A stretch of DNA of 64,000 bases, from contig NZ_FXXA01000002.1 of NCBI RefSeq assembly GCF_900184265.1, positions 248,001 through 312,000 of the forward strand. Reading direction: 5' to 3'. The notes beneath the pieces were generated by a model that saw nothing but the letters and a program-made list of their open reading frames with translations, did no database searches and was not told where the DNA came from. Shown here in pieces: positions 25,999 to 35,067 of this stretch; position 1 is the first letter of the stretch; every line of letters begins with the position of its first letter. A program made the translations under genes and the position numbers. The DNA comes from Eggerthella timonensis. GTDB lineage: Bacteria; Actinomycetota; Coriobacteriia; Coriobacteriales; Eggerthellaceae.

Positions 25999-26046
25999 CG
26001 CTGCCGGATTCCTGCCTTTCGGTCGTGCCCTCGCTAACCTGCGATC

Positions 26047-26886
26047 CTAGGGAAACTTGGGGAACTGGGTGAAGTCGGGAGCGCGCTTCTCCTTGAACGC
26101 GTCGCGACCTTCCTTCGCCTCGTCGGTGGTGTAGTACAAAAGCGTCGCGTCGCCGGCGAGCTGCTGGATGCCGGCCAGGCCGTCCGTCGCCGCATTGAAC
26201 GACGCCTTCATGAACCTGAGCGCCGTGGGGCTGAACTGCAGCATCTCCTGCGCCCAGCTCACGCACTCGGATTCCAGCTCCTCGAACGGCACCACCTTGT
26301 TCACGAGGCCCATCTCAAGCGCTTCGGCAGCCGTGTACTGGCGGCAGAGGTACCAGATCTCGCGCGCCTTCTTCTGGCCCACGATGTCGGCCAAATAGCC
26401 CGCGCCGTACCCCGCGTCGAAGCTGCCCACCTTGGGGCCGGTCTGGCCGAACTTGGCCGTCTCGGCCGCGATGGAGAGGTCGCACAGGATGTGCAGCACG
26501 TGTCCGCCACCGATGGCGTAACCGTTCACCATGGCGATGACGGGCTTCGGCACCACGCGGATGAGGCGCTGCAAGTCCAGCACGTTGAGGCGCGGGATGT
26601 TGTCCTCGCCCACGTAGCCGCCGTTGCCGCGAATCTTCTGGTCGCCGCCCGAGCAGAACGCCTCGTCCTCGTGGCGACCGCCGTGGTTGACGCCGGTGAG
26701 GATGATGACGCCGATGCTGGCGTCGTCGCGCGCTTCGCTGAAAGCGTCGTACAGCTCGTTGACGGTGAGCGGGGTGAATGCATTGCGTCGCTCGGGCCGA
26801 TTGATGCTGATTTTGGCGATACCGCCTGCTGTTTCATAGATGATCTCGCGGTATGCCTTGCCCGCCTGCCACGCAATGTCGCCCAT
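26047..26886 (-). CDS. menB: 1,4-dihydroxy-2-naphthoyl-CoA synthase
   Basis: A 279-residue crotonase-fold enzyme that closes the second ring in menaquinone synthesis. Characteristic MenB segments are [18 protein letters not shown], the insert [15 protein letters not shown] that holds the bicarbonate or acid site region, and [17 protein letters not shown]. The ATG at 26886 (MGDIAW) has AAGGA nearby and gives the usual length; a start 63 bases earlier lacks support. It is followed by the menE-menC fusion, which makes its substrate. Confidence 0.95.
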   Translation of the reverse strand: MGDIAWQAGKAYREIIYETAGGIAKISINRPERRNAFTPLTVNELYDAFSEARDDASIGVIILTGVNHGGRHEDEAFCSGGDQKIRGNGGYVGEDNIPRLNVLDLQRLIRVVPKPVIAMVNGYAIGGGHVLHILCDLSIAAETAKFGQTGPKVGSFDAGYGAGYLADIVGQKKAREIWYLCRQYTAAEALEMGLVNKVVPFEELESECVSWAQEMLQFSPTALRFMKASFNAATDGLAGIQQLAGDATLLYYTTDEAKEGRDAFKEKRAPDFTQFPKFP

Positions 26887-27091
26887 GGCCGTCCTTTCGT
26901 CGCGCGATCCGACAAGGCGGATGCGCCGTGTGTAGAAGGGGATCTCCAACTAGATGTCTGTATAGTACCGCGTATCGCGCGTTTTCGCACCTCATAGCAA
27001 AATTTCTCCGAAAAGAACCGGGAGAATGGACCGTTGGTTGAGGCGAAACGACATGCCACCCGGGTGGCACAAGCAACGAGGGGGAGGCGGC

Positions 27092-27160
27092 GGCGAGACA
27101 GTGGGACGGGGGTCATGTCTCATCGTCGATGAGACATGACCCCCGTCCCACTGTCTCGCC
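27092..27160. repeat. Perfect palindrome, family A copy 3 (69 bases, variant arms)
   Basis: Arms read GGCGAGACAGTGGGACGGGG followed by GTCATGTCTCATCG. The frame of the repeat (GAGACA..GGGACGGGG..GTCTCAT) is kept while several bases change in both arms together. It lies downstream of the PEP carboxylase stop. The rest of the 302-base gap to menB (26887-27091) shows no further feature. Confidence 0.9.
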
Positions 27161-27188
27161 AACCCCGTCCCCCACCTCGCTTCGGGCG

Positions 27189-29972
27189 CTACCCCGTGTT
27201 CTGCAAGCCGGCGGACACCCCAGTCACGGTGGCCAGGATGAGCGCCAGGTATTCGGCCTTTGCTTCGTCGGAGAGCTCCTCCTGCTGGCTGCGGATCACG
27301 CGCAGCGCGCGCACCTGCGCGAGCGACAGGGCGTCAACGTAGGGGTTGCGCACGCGGATGGCGCAGCCCAGCACGCGACGATGCTCGAGCGGCCAGTCGT
27401 CGCCCACGATGGCAAGCGCCCACGAGCGCGTCAGCCGCATCTCCTCGAACACCGTCTGCGCCAAGTCGTCGCGATCGCCCAGCGCCAGGTACATCTTCGC
27501 GATGCGTCCGTCCGTTTTGGCGATGGACATCTCGATGTTGTCGATGAACGTGCGGAACAAGGGCCATTCGCGATACGCGCGCTGTAAAAGCTCCAGGTCG
27601 CCCACCTGCTCGCACGCGGTGCCCAGGCCGTACCAAGCTGCCAGGTTGATGCGCGCCTGCGACCACGAGAACACCCAGGGGATGGTGCGCAGGTCGTCGA
27701 GCGACTGGGCGCCCAGGCCGCGCTTGGCCGGGCGGCTGCCGATGGGCAGCAGGCCCACCTCGGCCAGGGGCGTGACCGTGGAGAACCACGGCGCGAAGCC
27801 GTCGGTATGCAGCAGGTCCAGATAGCGTTCGTGCGCGATCTCGTTCAAGCGCGCTGCCGCCTCGGCGAACCGCTCCGTGGCCTCGGTGTTGACGCGCTCC
27901 ACCGACGGCGCCGAGTTCATGAGCGTGGCCGCCGCCACGCTTTCGATGTGACGCAGCGCAAGCGAGCGGTTGCCGTAGCGAGCGAAGATGACCTCGCCCT
28001 GCTCGGTCACCTTGAACCGGCAGTTCACCGAGCCCTTGGGCTGCGCGAGCACCGCGCGGTTGGCTGGCCCGCCCCCGCGACCCACCGCCCCGCCGCGTCC
28101 GTGCATGAGCACCACGTCGATGCCGCGTTCCTCGGCCCAGCGGGCGATGCGCTCCTGCGCCGAATGCAGGGCGAGCGTGGCGGTGACGGGGCCCGCGTCC
28201 TTCGAGGAGTCCGAGTAGCCCAGCATGACCTCCATCCGCCGACCCGTCTGCTCCAGGCGGCGTTGCACGGGCGGCAGCTGCAGCATCTCGTCGAGCACGT
28301 CGACGCAGTTCTCCAGATCCTCCAGCTGCTCGAACAGGGGGATCACGTCCAGCTCGGGCACGTCCTGCGCGTGGGAGAACGCGAGCTCGGCCAGCTCGTA
28401 CACGTCGGCCATGTGGCGGGCGCTCTTGGTGAAGGACACGATGTAGCGCCGTGCCATCTTCTGCCCGTAGCGCTTCTGGATGGCTCCGATGGCGCGGAAC
28501 GTGTCGAGCACCTCGCGCGTCATGGGGTCGAGCTTTCCGAGCACGCCATGGGCGCGGATGTCGGCCAGCGCGCGTTCGTGCACGAGCGAATGCTGACGGA
28601 ACTCCATTTCCACCATATGGAACCCGAACGTCTCCACCTGCCAGATAAGCGTCTGCACGGGCCCGTACGCGGCGCGCACGGCTCCGGCGCGCGCGAGCGA
28701 GTCCTGCACCGTGCGCAGGTCGGCCAGCAGCTCTTCGGGCGAGGAGTACATGATGTCGGCATTGCGCGCCACCGTGCCTTCGAGGCGCGCGGCCATCACC
28801 AGCATGACGGCGCGATGCGGCTCGAAACCCAGGTCGTCGGCCACCCGCCCCGTCAGCGTCTCGCTCATCTCCACGAGCTGGCTCCACAGGTTCATAAGCT
28901 CGTCCGTGGGCGCGGTGTGCCGCGATTCCAGCGTGAGGTTGCGCCCGATGCTGCGGCATTCCTCGGCCAGCTTCGACACCATGTGCGCGAAGTACTTGGC
29001 CGCAACCCGGCGCGAAACCTTCGCGGTGACGTTCGGGTTGCCGTCGCGATCCGAGCCGATCCAGCTGCCCGGGCGGAAGAACGCCGGGCAGACGGGCGGC
29101 ACGGTGCCGGCCTCCTCGCCCAGCACCCAGTCGTCGAAGCGTCGGTACACCTGCGGCACCGTGTCGAACAGCGTGCCGTCGAAGATGTCGATGATGGTGT
29201 CGGCCTCCTCGAGCGGGGTCGGCTTCTTCAGCTCGGTGGGCGACGTGCGCACGAGCGCGTCGATCTCCTGCAGCATGTGGCGCTCGTTCTCGAGAAGGGC
29301 CGACCCGCCCAAACGGGAATGCTCGTCCAGCAAGGCGGCGATGCGGCGGATCTTTCCCTCCACCGCTTTACGGCGCGCCTCCGTGGGATGCGCCGTGAAC
29401 ACGGGATGGAATTCCAAGCGGCCGAGCAGCTCGGCCGTGCGTTCGGTGCCGACTTCGTCCAGCAGGCGACCGTACGCCACGACCAGCTCGTTCGAGGTGT
29501 CCACCGCCGACTCCATCGACACGTTGCGCTCCAGCTCGCGCAGCGTTTCCACGCGGTAATTCTCCTCGGACAGGTTCGCCAGGTGGAAGAACGACGTGAA
29601 CGCGCGCACCACCACCTGCGCCTGATCCACCGGCAGCGCGTCGATGAGCTCGACGGCCTCGCGGAACGCCCGCGCGCCGTCGGTGTCCGCCGTGGGAATG
29701 CCCTGGGCGTCCGTGGGCTCCTCTGCTGCGACGGTGCCGGGGTTGCCCTCGTTCGCCCTGATCACGCTGTTGAACAGACGGTCGAAGAGGGTGCAGATGG
29801 CGGGATCGTACTCCTTGAGCACCTTGCGCTCCATGCGGAGGAACAGCACGAGGTTGTCGCGCAAGCTCTCCGGTATCTCGATCTCCGTGTAGGACTTGAT
29901 CGCCTCGGCGGTGTCCGACGCGCCGAGATGGCGGTCGAGGGATAGGGTTGTTCCGCCTTCGAGATCGGCCAT
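27189..29972 (-). CDS. ppc: Phosphoenolpyruvate carboxylase
   Basis: A 927-residue enzyme that adds bicarbonate to PEP to give oxaloacetate. The catalytic His lies in [11 protein letters not shown] near residue 170, and the other hallmarks [10 protein letters not shown] and [16 protein letters not shown] are present in order. The C-terminus ends in GLQNTG, the family end. The ATG at 29972 has GGAGG five bases before; a longer frame upstream runs through palindrome 30043-30122 and is not used. It sits inside the menaquinone run between menH and menB, with a family A palindrome on each side. Confidence 0.96.
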   Translation of the reverse strand: MADLEGGTTLSLDRHLGASDTAEAIKSYTEIEIPESLRDNLVLFLRMERKVLKEYDPAICTLFDRLFNSVIRANEGNPGTVAAEEPTDAQGIPTADTDGARAFREAVELIDALPVDQAQVVVRAFTSFFHLANLSEENYRVETLRELERNVSMESAVDTSNELVVAYGRLLDEVGTERTAELLGRLEFHPVFTAHPTEARRKAVEGKIRRIAALLDEHSRLGGSALLENERHMLQEIDALVRTSPTELKKPTPLEEADTIIDIFDGTLFDTVPQVYRRFDDWVLGEEAGTVPPVCPAFFRPGSWIGSDRDGNPNVTAKVSRRVAAKYFAHMVSKLAEECRSIGRNLTLESRHTAPTDELMNLWSQLVEMSETLTGRVADDLGFEPHRAVMLVMAARLEGTVARNADIMYSSPEELLADLRTVQDSLARAGAVRAAYGPVQTLIWQVETFGFHMVEMEFRQHSLVHERALADIRAHGVLGKLDPMTREVLDTFRAIGAIQKRYGQKMARRYIVSFTKSARHMADVYELAELAFSHAQDVPELDVIPLFEQLEDLENCVDVLDEMLQLPPVQRRLEQTGRRMEVMLGYSDSSKDAGPVTATLALHSAQERIARWAEERGIDVVLMHGRGGAVGRGGGPANRAVLAQPKGSVNCRFKVTEQGEVIFARYGNRSLALRHIESVAAATLMNSAPSVERVNTEATERFAEAAARLNEIAHERYLDLLHTDGFAPWFSTVTPLAEVGLLPIGSRPAKRGLGAQSLDDLRTIPWVFSWSQARINLAAWYGLGTACEQVGDLELLQRAYREWPLFRTFIDNIEMSIAKTDGRIAKMYLALGDRDDLAQTVFEEMRLTRSWALAIVGDDWPLEHRRVLGCAIRVRNPYVDALSLAQVRALRVIRSQQEELSDEAKAEYLALILATVTGVSAGLQNTG

Positions 29973-30009
29973 GGTGCCTCCTGTGTCGTGCATGATCGGT
30001 CGTTTGGCC

Positions 30010-30015
30010 ATTATA
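30010..30015 (-). promoter_or_regulatory. Likely -10 box for ppc
   Basis: TATAAT on the minus strand within CGCGTATAATGG, 38 bases before the ppc start. The -35 region is weak because palindrome 30043-30122 begins just upstream. Confidence 0.45.
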
Positions 30016-30042
30016 CGCGTTGCCGTCCTATGGGGCTGGGCA

Positions 30043-30122
30043 GTGAGACAGAGGGACGGGGTAATTGTCTCATTTTCATTTCGCAAGCGAAATGAGACAA
30101 TTACCCCGCCCCTCTGTCTCAC
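30043..30122. repeat. Near-perfect palindrome, family A copy 4 (80 bases)
   Basis: Arms GTGAGACAGAGGGACGGGG, then TAATTGTCTCATT, with one mismatch between arms (A versus G in the GGGACGGGG block) and a smaller palindrome ATTTCGC/GCGAAAT in the centre. Its right edge provides the TGA stop of menH (30119-30121). Confidence 0.9.
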
Positions 30123-31024
30123 CCCGCCCCCGAGAGGAACGCCGCCGTTTCGCGCACGAAGGCATCGGGTGCTTCGAGGTGCGTGCTGTGGCCCGCGCCG
30201 GGCACGATGCGCACCGTCGCGCCTATCTCGGCGGCCTGTGCCGCGAGGGCACGGTATTTCGCATCGCGCTCGCCCGCCAGGTAGAGCAGCGGCGTGCCGG
30301 CCTCGCGCAGGCGCGCGAGCGTTTCAAGCGTCGTCGTCCGCGCGGGCATGACGTGCTGGCCGGCGTGCTCGAACGTGCGCGCAAGGGCCTCGGCGTCGTT
30401 CGCCAGGCGCCCCGCACGCACGCGAGCACGCACGTCGGGAGGTAGCTCGCGCTGGCTGGCGAACAGGGGGAGCTGCTCCCAGAATTCCATGAAAGCCTCC
30501 AGGCCGTCCGTGCGCAGACGCGCCGCGCAGGCGGCATCGCGTTCGGCCGCCGCGTCGCGTTCGGCCTGCGTGGCGGGGCCGAAGCCGACCGCTTCCAGAA
30601 TGACGCCCGAAAACACCTGCGGGTCGCGGCCCAGCGCGGCGAGCGTCACGCGACCGCCCATCGAGTAACCGAGGATCGCAGGACGTGTTCCCTCGTCGTC
30701 CGCGAGCTTGCGAGCAAACGCGAGCAGCGCGTCGGCCTGCGCTTCCAGCGCATAGGCCTGCGGGTCGGCAGGGCGCTCGCTTTCGCCATGTCCCGCCAGG
30801 TCGAGCGCGTACACGGACCGGCCGGCCGCCGCAAACTCGCGCGCCACGGCATCCCACGATGCGGCGCTTTGGGCGAACCCGTGCAGTAGGACGAGCGGCG
30901 CAGGGGGCACAAGCGGAGTCGCGGCGGCGGCCTCGGGCGCAGCGGCCGTGGCGGGCGCAGGCGCCCACACACGGTACGCGTACGAGATTCCGCCGAAAGA
31001 GAAAGAGCTCACCGCGTCGTCCAC
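30119..31024 (-). CDS. menH: Alpha/beta hydrolase, SHCHC synthase (MenH)
   Basis: A protein of about 301 residues in the alpha/beta hydrolase fold. The segment LVLLHGFAQSAASWD holds the oxyanion region, the nucleophile Ser is in LGYSMGGRVTLAA, and the catalytic His is in GAGHSTHLE near the end. MenH removes pyruvate from SEPHCHC. Position beside menD supports the call. The start is uncertain: a GTG at 31024 with GGGGG nearby gives a normal N-terminus, while an ATG frame from 31138 would translate half of repeat 31080-31211. The stop codon lies inside palindrome 30043-30122. Confidence 0.85.
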   Translation of the reverse strand: MDDAVSSFSFGGISYAYRVWAPAPATAAAPEAAAATPLVPPAPLVLLHGFAQSAASWDAVAREFAAAGRSVYALDLAGHGESERPADPQAYALEAQADALLAFARKLADDEGTRPAILGYSMGGRVTLAALGRDPQVFSGVILEAVGFGPATQAERDAAAERDAACAARLRTDGLEAFMEFWEQLPLFASQRELPPDVRARVRAGRLANDAEALARTFEHAGQHVMPARTTTLETLARLREAGTPLLYLAGERDAKYRALAAQAAEIGATVRIVPGAGHSTHLEAPDAFVRETAAFLSGAG

Positions 31025-31079
31025 GCTGCGCCCCCAAACGAACCGCACGTGATCGAACGGTCGGTCCCATGATCCAAAC

Positions 31080-31211
31080 CTGGCACAAATTGACGGGTAT
31101 GCGAGGAATTCGCCCCGAAAATCAACGTGAGGGAGCACCGGCTTCGCAATAATGCCAGGTCATGATTTTCCGTGCCCCAAAACAACTTGCATACCCGTAA
31201 ATTTGTGCCAG
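31080..31211. repeat. 132-bp element with 23-bp inverted ends (one mismatch)
   Basis: CTGGCACAAATTGACGGGTA plus TGC at 31080-31102 returns inverted at 31189-31211 with one difference. The interior is AT-richer than its surroundings and has no gene. It separates menD from menH. It shares the plan of the elements at 16946, 56858 and 63437 but not their sequence. Confidence 0.8.
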
Positions 31212-31311
31212 ATTCCCCCGGGCTCCCCGCAAGAAATCCAAGAAATTGTTCCGCGCGCACGTCGCCTCCTAATTCGCCACGCAATCGCGCTGCGCCCATC
31301 GTTCTCGCCAC

Positions 31312-33126
31312 CTACGACCAGTACGGGGCGTAGCGCTCGGGAAGGCCTTCGAGAGGGACGCGCACCTCGATGAGCGAGATCCCCGGCACACCGAGCGTGG
31401 CGGCGTAGGCCTCGTCGAAAGCGCTCACGGTTTCCACCAAATGATACGGCACGTCGAACGCCCGCGCTGCCGCACCGAAGTCCACATCCTGAGGCGTGAG
31501 GAACAGCCGCTCGAAATACGCGTCCTCCGAACGCTGCGGGAGCATGTCGAAGATGCCGCCGCCGTTGTTGTTCAGCAGCACGATGGCGATGCTGCGCGCC
31601 GGAGCGCCCAACTCGCGCTGCACGCGCAGCTCGCGCTGCAGCGCGAGGGCGTTCAGGTCGTGCAGCAGCGTCAAATCGCCCGTGAGCAGGGTGGTCTGCT
31701 CGAAGCGCTGCGCCGCGCCCAACGCCGTCGACACGGTTCCGTCGATACCGTTCAGCCCGCGATTGCACAGCACCGTCAGCTGCTTGTCGCTCTTGGCATA
31801 GAAGGAGTCAAGGGCGCGCACGCTCATGGAGTTCGCCGCGAATAGGCACGAACCTTCGGGGGCGCGCTCGGCCACGCGACGCACGAACGCCCCCTCGAAG
31901 CCGCTCACGACCGTATCAACCGCCGCGACGCGCCTGCCTGCCGCGACGTTCGCGTCCAGCCAGGCTGCCGCGAATGCATGCTGCCGCTCGCTCATAACGT
32001 CCTCGCGCGCGATTCCGCGCATGGCCGAGAGCAGCGTTTGCGAAAGGTCGAGCGGCGTGCAACGCAGGTACAGGTCGGTCCCGCAGTTGAAATCGCGCGT
32101 CTCCAGCGGATCCACCACGATATTGAGCGCGTTCGCGGAAGCGAGGAACGTCGTGGCGCGCTTCGACACCGGGTAGCGTCCGAAGCGGATGACCACCTCG
32201 GGCGCCAGCGCCTCGGTCGGCGCGGCCAGCACGGTGTCGTAGTGGTCGACGACAAGCGCGTCGCAAACGGTGCGCAGGCCCGACAGCGGGTCGGCCAGCA
32301 GCGGGTACTCGAACGACTCGGCCCAGGCCAGCAGCGCGTTCGCCTCTCCTGCCGTCGCGCACGACCCCTCCCCCGCCACCACGAGCACGCGCTTGCCGCG
32401 CAGCGTCTCAAGCAAACGGGCGGAATCGATCGGGTCGAAATACGTCGGCGGTTGAGCCATGCGCAGGTCGGAAAGCGCGTCCTGGGCGCTTCGTCCAGTC
32501 TCGAACAAGCCCTCGACCTGCAGATCGGGCTTGAGCGGCTCGTCGAACGGGAAGTTCAGATGCACGGGACCGCCCAGGCAGGCACCCGCGATGCGCGGTT
32601 CCGCCGCAGCGCACGCAAGCTCCCCGCCTGCGGCGATGCACGCCTCCCGCGCCGCCTGGCGCGCGAATGCGATGGCGGCCTCGTCCGCGGCGGGCTCGGG
32701 CATGTGGCGAAACACGCGCACGTGCGCGCCGTACGCGTTCAGCTGATCGCACGTCTGCGGAGCGCCCAGACCTTGCAGGCGCGCCGGGCGATCGCCCGTC
32801 AGCACGATGAGCGGCACGCGGGACGACTCGGCCTCCATGACGGCCGGGTAGTAGTTCGCCACCGCCGTGCCGGACGTGCAGACGACGGCGGCCGGGCGTC
32901 CGCTCGCCTTCGCCAAGCCCAGCGCGAAGAACGCCGCACCGCGCTCGTCCACGTCCACGAACAGCCGCATGCGCTCCGGAAAGCGGCGCGACAGCTCGTA
33001 GGCCACCATGGCAAGCGGCGTCGAGCGCGACCCGGGGCTCACCACCACGTCGCGCACCCCCCAGCGCTCCAACTCGTCGAAGAACGCGCCCAGAAACAGA
33101 GCCGTTGCGGCGGGTTCGGCCTTCAT
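31312..33126 (-). CDS. menD: 2-succinyl-5-enolpyruvyl-6-hydroxy-3-cyclohexene-1-carboxylate synthase
   Basis: A 604-residue thiamine-diphosphate enzyme that joins isochorismate to 2-oxoglutarate. Family segments include DVVVSPGSRSTPLA near residue 20, VDERGAAFFALGLAKAS with the cofactor-activating Glu, the RPARLQGLGAPQTCDQ region and the ThDP-binding NRGLNGIDGTVSTALG through NNGGGIFDMLP. The ATG overlaps the menF stop (ATGA), and GGAGG lies inside the menF end. The overlap shows the two genes are read as one unit. Confidence 0.96.
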   Translation of the reverse strand: MKAEPAATALFLGAFFDELERWGVRDVVVSPGSRSTPLAMVAYELSRRFPERMRLFVDVDERGAAFFALGLAKASGRPAAVVCTSGTAVANYYPAVMEAESSRVPLIVLTGDRPARLQGLGAPQTCDQLNAYGAHVRVFRHMPEPAADEAAIAFARQAAREACIAAGGELACAAAEPRIAGACLGGPVHLNFPFDEPLKPDLQVEGLFETGRSAQDALSDLRMAQPPTYFDPIDSARLLETLRGKRVLVVAGEGSCATAGEANALLAWAESFEYPLLADPLSGLRTVCDALVVDHYDTVLAAPTEALAPEVVIRFGRYPVSKRATTFLASANALNIVVDPLETRDFNCGTDLYLRCTPLDLSQTLLSAMRGIAREDVMSERQHAFAAAWLDANVAAGRRVAAVDTVVSGFEGAFVRRVAERAPEGSCLFAANSMSVRALDSFYAKSDKQLTVLCNRGLNGIDGTVSTALGAAQRFEQTTLLTGDLTLLHDLNALALQRELRVQRELGAPARSIAIVLLNNNGGGIFDMLPQRSEDAYFERLFLTPQDVDFGAAARAFDVPYHLVETVSAFDEAYAATLGVPGISLIEVRVPLEGLPERYAPYWS

Positions 33127-34418
33127 CGCTCGCCTCCGTCCGCGAGACGAAGGGACGGGGTAATTGTCTCATTCCCCTCGAACGCCGACAGAACCGTTTT
33201 CAGCTTCATGCCGATCTCATCGTACTCGTCGTCGGCCACGCTGCCGGCCACGATGCCGCAGCCCGCATACACCCAGCCCACCTCGCCGTCGAACACGCCC
33301 GTGCGCAGCGCCACCGAGAACTCGCCGTCGCCCGCGCCGTCAACGTAGCCGCACGCGCCGGCGAAGAACCCGCGGTTGTACGATTCAATGCCCCTGATCA
33401 GCATCTGCGCCTCGCCCACCGGCGTTCCGGCCACGGCGGGCGTGGGATGCAGATCGTCTTTCATCGTCCACAGATCGACGCCTTCCAGCATGCGCGCGCT
33501 TGCGGGCGTGCACAGATGCTGCACATGCGTGAGCGGCAGGATGCCCGGCTCCTCGGGAACGTCCACGTCGTAGCACGTGCGCTGGAAGACCTCGCGGATG
33601 AACCGCACCACGTAGTCGTGCTCGGCGCGGTTCTTCGCATCGGCCATGAGCTCGTCGGCCAGCCGCGCGCGCTCGTCCTCGTTCGAACCGGCGGGGCAGG
33701 TGCCCGCGAGGCACATGCTTTCCACCTCGTTGCCGCGCTTGCGCACGAGCAGCTCGGGCGTGCAGCCGCAGAAGAACACGTCGGCGTAGCGGTACAGCAG
33801 CACGGTGCCGAGCGCCGGACCGTCGATGAGATTCACGACCAGGTCCTTCGACGAGAACGGCTCCGCTGCCTCAAGGCGCTGGCGGCGCGACAGCACCACC
33901 TTGCTGATGCGGCCCTGCTCGATGGCGCCGAGCGCCGCTTCCACGTTGGCGCGCCACGCGTCGCGCGAATCGGCTTCCAACTTGAAGGGGATGGTGCGAC
34001 GGCTGCGGCGCGGCGCGCCCAGCGCTTGGCGCGCGAATCGCTCGATGCGGCCCGGGTACACCGGGCTCAGCGAGTTCACCTGCAGGTATGCACCGCGCTC
34101 GTCTTCGATGAGCACTACTTCAGGCAGCATGAACTTCAGACGCGGAAACGCCTCGAACAGCTCGTCGCTCGGGGCGGGATTCTCGGCATCGAACCGGTTG
34201 AACGAGAAGAAGATCGGCTGCTGGACAGCCGGGCCCTCAAGCTCGCACTCCACGCCGTCGAGCGTGGGCAGCGCGATGCAGCGCCCCATGCCCATGAAAC
34301 GCACGGGCCGGTCTTTGCGATAGTAGACGAACTGGTCGGTGAAGCCTTTTTGCAGCACGCAGTACGCGTCGACGATATCGGCTTCGATCGATTGCGTGTA
34401 TGAAAAGATCTTCGTCAT
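33123..34418 (-). CDS. menF: Isochorismate synthase, menaquinone-specific
   Basis: A 431-residue chorismate-binding enzyme. The C-terminal catalytic half shows ISKVVLSRRQRLE, CFCG-like FFCGCTPELLVRK, CLAGTCPAGSN, the EHDYVVRFIREV helix, and HPTPAVAGTPVGEA through GFFAGACGYVDGAGDGEFSVALRTG with the metal-binding acids. The ATG at 34418 follows GAGAGG. Normal homology ends at about LKTVLSAFEG; the final 15 residues come from the half palindrome at 33144-33173. menD begins inside its stop codon. It makes isochorismate, the first committed intermediate. Confidence 0.93.
   Translation of the reverse strand: MTKIFSYTQSIEADIVDAYCVLQKGFTDQFVYYRKDRPVRFMGMGRCIALPTLDGVECELEGPAVQQPIFFSFNRFDAENPAPSDELFEAFPRLKFMLPEVVLIEDERGAYLQVNSLSPVYPGRIERFARQALGAPRRSRRTIPFKLEADSRDAWRANVEAALGAIEQGRISKVVLSRRQRLEAAEPFSSKDLVVNLIDGPALGTVLLYRYADVFFCGCTPELLVRKRGNEVESMCLAGTCPAGSNEDERARLADELMADAKNRAEHDYVVRFIREVFQRTCYDVDVPEEPGILPLTHVQHLCTPASARMLEGVDLWTMKDDLHPTPAVAGTPVGEAQMLIRGIESYNRGFFAGACGYVDGAGDGEFSVALRTGVFDGEVGWVYAGCGIVAGSVADDEYDEIGMKLKTVLSAFEGNETITPSLRLADGGER
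33144..33173. repeat. Single arm of a family A palindrome inside the menF 3' end
   Basis: GAGACGAAGGGACGGGG followed by TAATTGTCTCATT, without the partner arm. It is translated as the last residues of menF (NETITPSLRL on the minus strand). Confidence 0.85.
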
Positions 34419-34574
34419 AAAGGCCTCTCTCGTCCGTTCCGCCCTGCGCCCAACACACCGAATCGTCAACGATTTGACGCGCGCATCGCATTCTAACACG
34501 ATGGCTTCTACACTATTCCTGTCCGGCGGCGGACGCACGGCTCCGCCCCCGCAAGCACGCAAGAAAGGCACACT

Positions 34575-35027
34575 ATGAAAAAGTTCTTCGAGGAATTCAA
34601 GGAGTTCATCAACCAGGGCAACGTCATGGATTTGGCCGTGGCGGTGGTCATCGGCACGGCGTTCACCGCCATCGTGAACTCGGTGGTGAGCGACCTCATC
34701 ATGCCGTTGATCTCGCTGGTCACGGGCGGCATCAATTTCTCGGACATGAAGATATCGCTGGGCAGCGGCCCCGATGCGGCCGCATTCACGTACGGCAACT
34801 TCATCAACGCCGTCATCCAGTTCCTCATCATCGCGTTCGTGGTGTTCCTCATCGTGAAGGCTATGAACAAGGCGCGCACGCTGACCACCCGCGGCAAGCA
34901 TGCCGAGGAGATGGAAGCGCCCCACTGCCCGTTCTGCCTGGAAGAGGTGCAGGAAGGCGCCACGCGCTGCCCGCATTGCACGGCCGAACTGCCCGCTCCC
35001 GCCGCGCCTACGCCTAAAATGAGCTAG
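34575..35027 (+). CDS. mscL: Large-conductance mechanosensitive channel with C-terminal zinc ribbon
   Basis: A 150-residue protein. Residues 1-100 are MscL: FKEFINQGNVMDLAVAVVIGTAFTAIVNS forms the N-terminal helix and TM1 in sequence, and FLIIAFVVFLIVKAMNK is TM2. In place of the usual charged C-terminal helix it carries CPFC and CPHC pairs about 12 residues apart (residues 117-135), a zinc-ribbon pattern, and a Pro/Ala tail. The channel releases solutes on hypo-osmotic shock. An AAAGG site precedes the ATG. It stands alone, divergent from menF. Confidence 0.92.
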   Translation: MKKFFEEFKEFINQGNVMDLAVAVVIGTAFTAIVNSVVSDLIMPLISLVTGGINFSDMKISLGSGPDAAAFTYGNFINAVIQFLIIAFVVFLIVKAMNKARTLTTRGKHAEEMEAPHCPFCLEEVQEGATRCPHCTAELPAPAAPTPKMS

Positions 35028-35067
35028 CGCCGCAGACAGGGATGATCCGCTGGCCGCCGCGAGTCGG

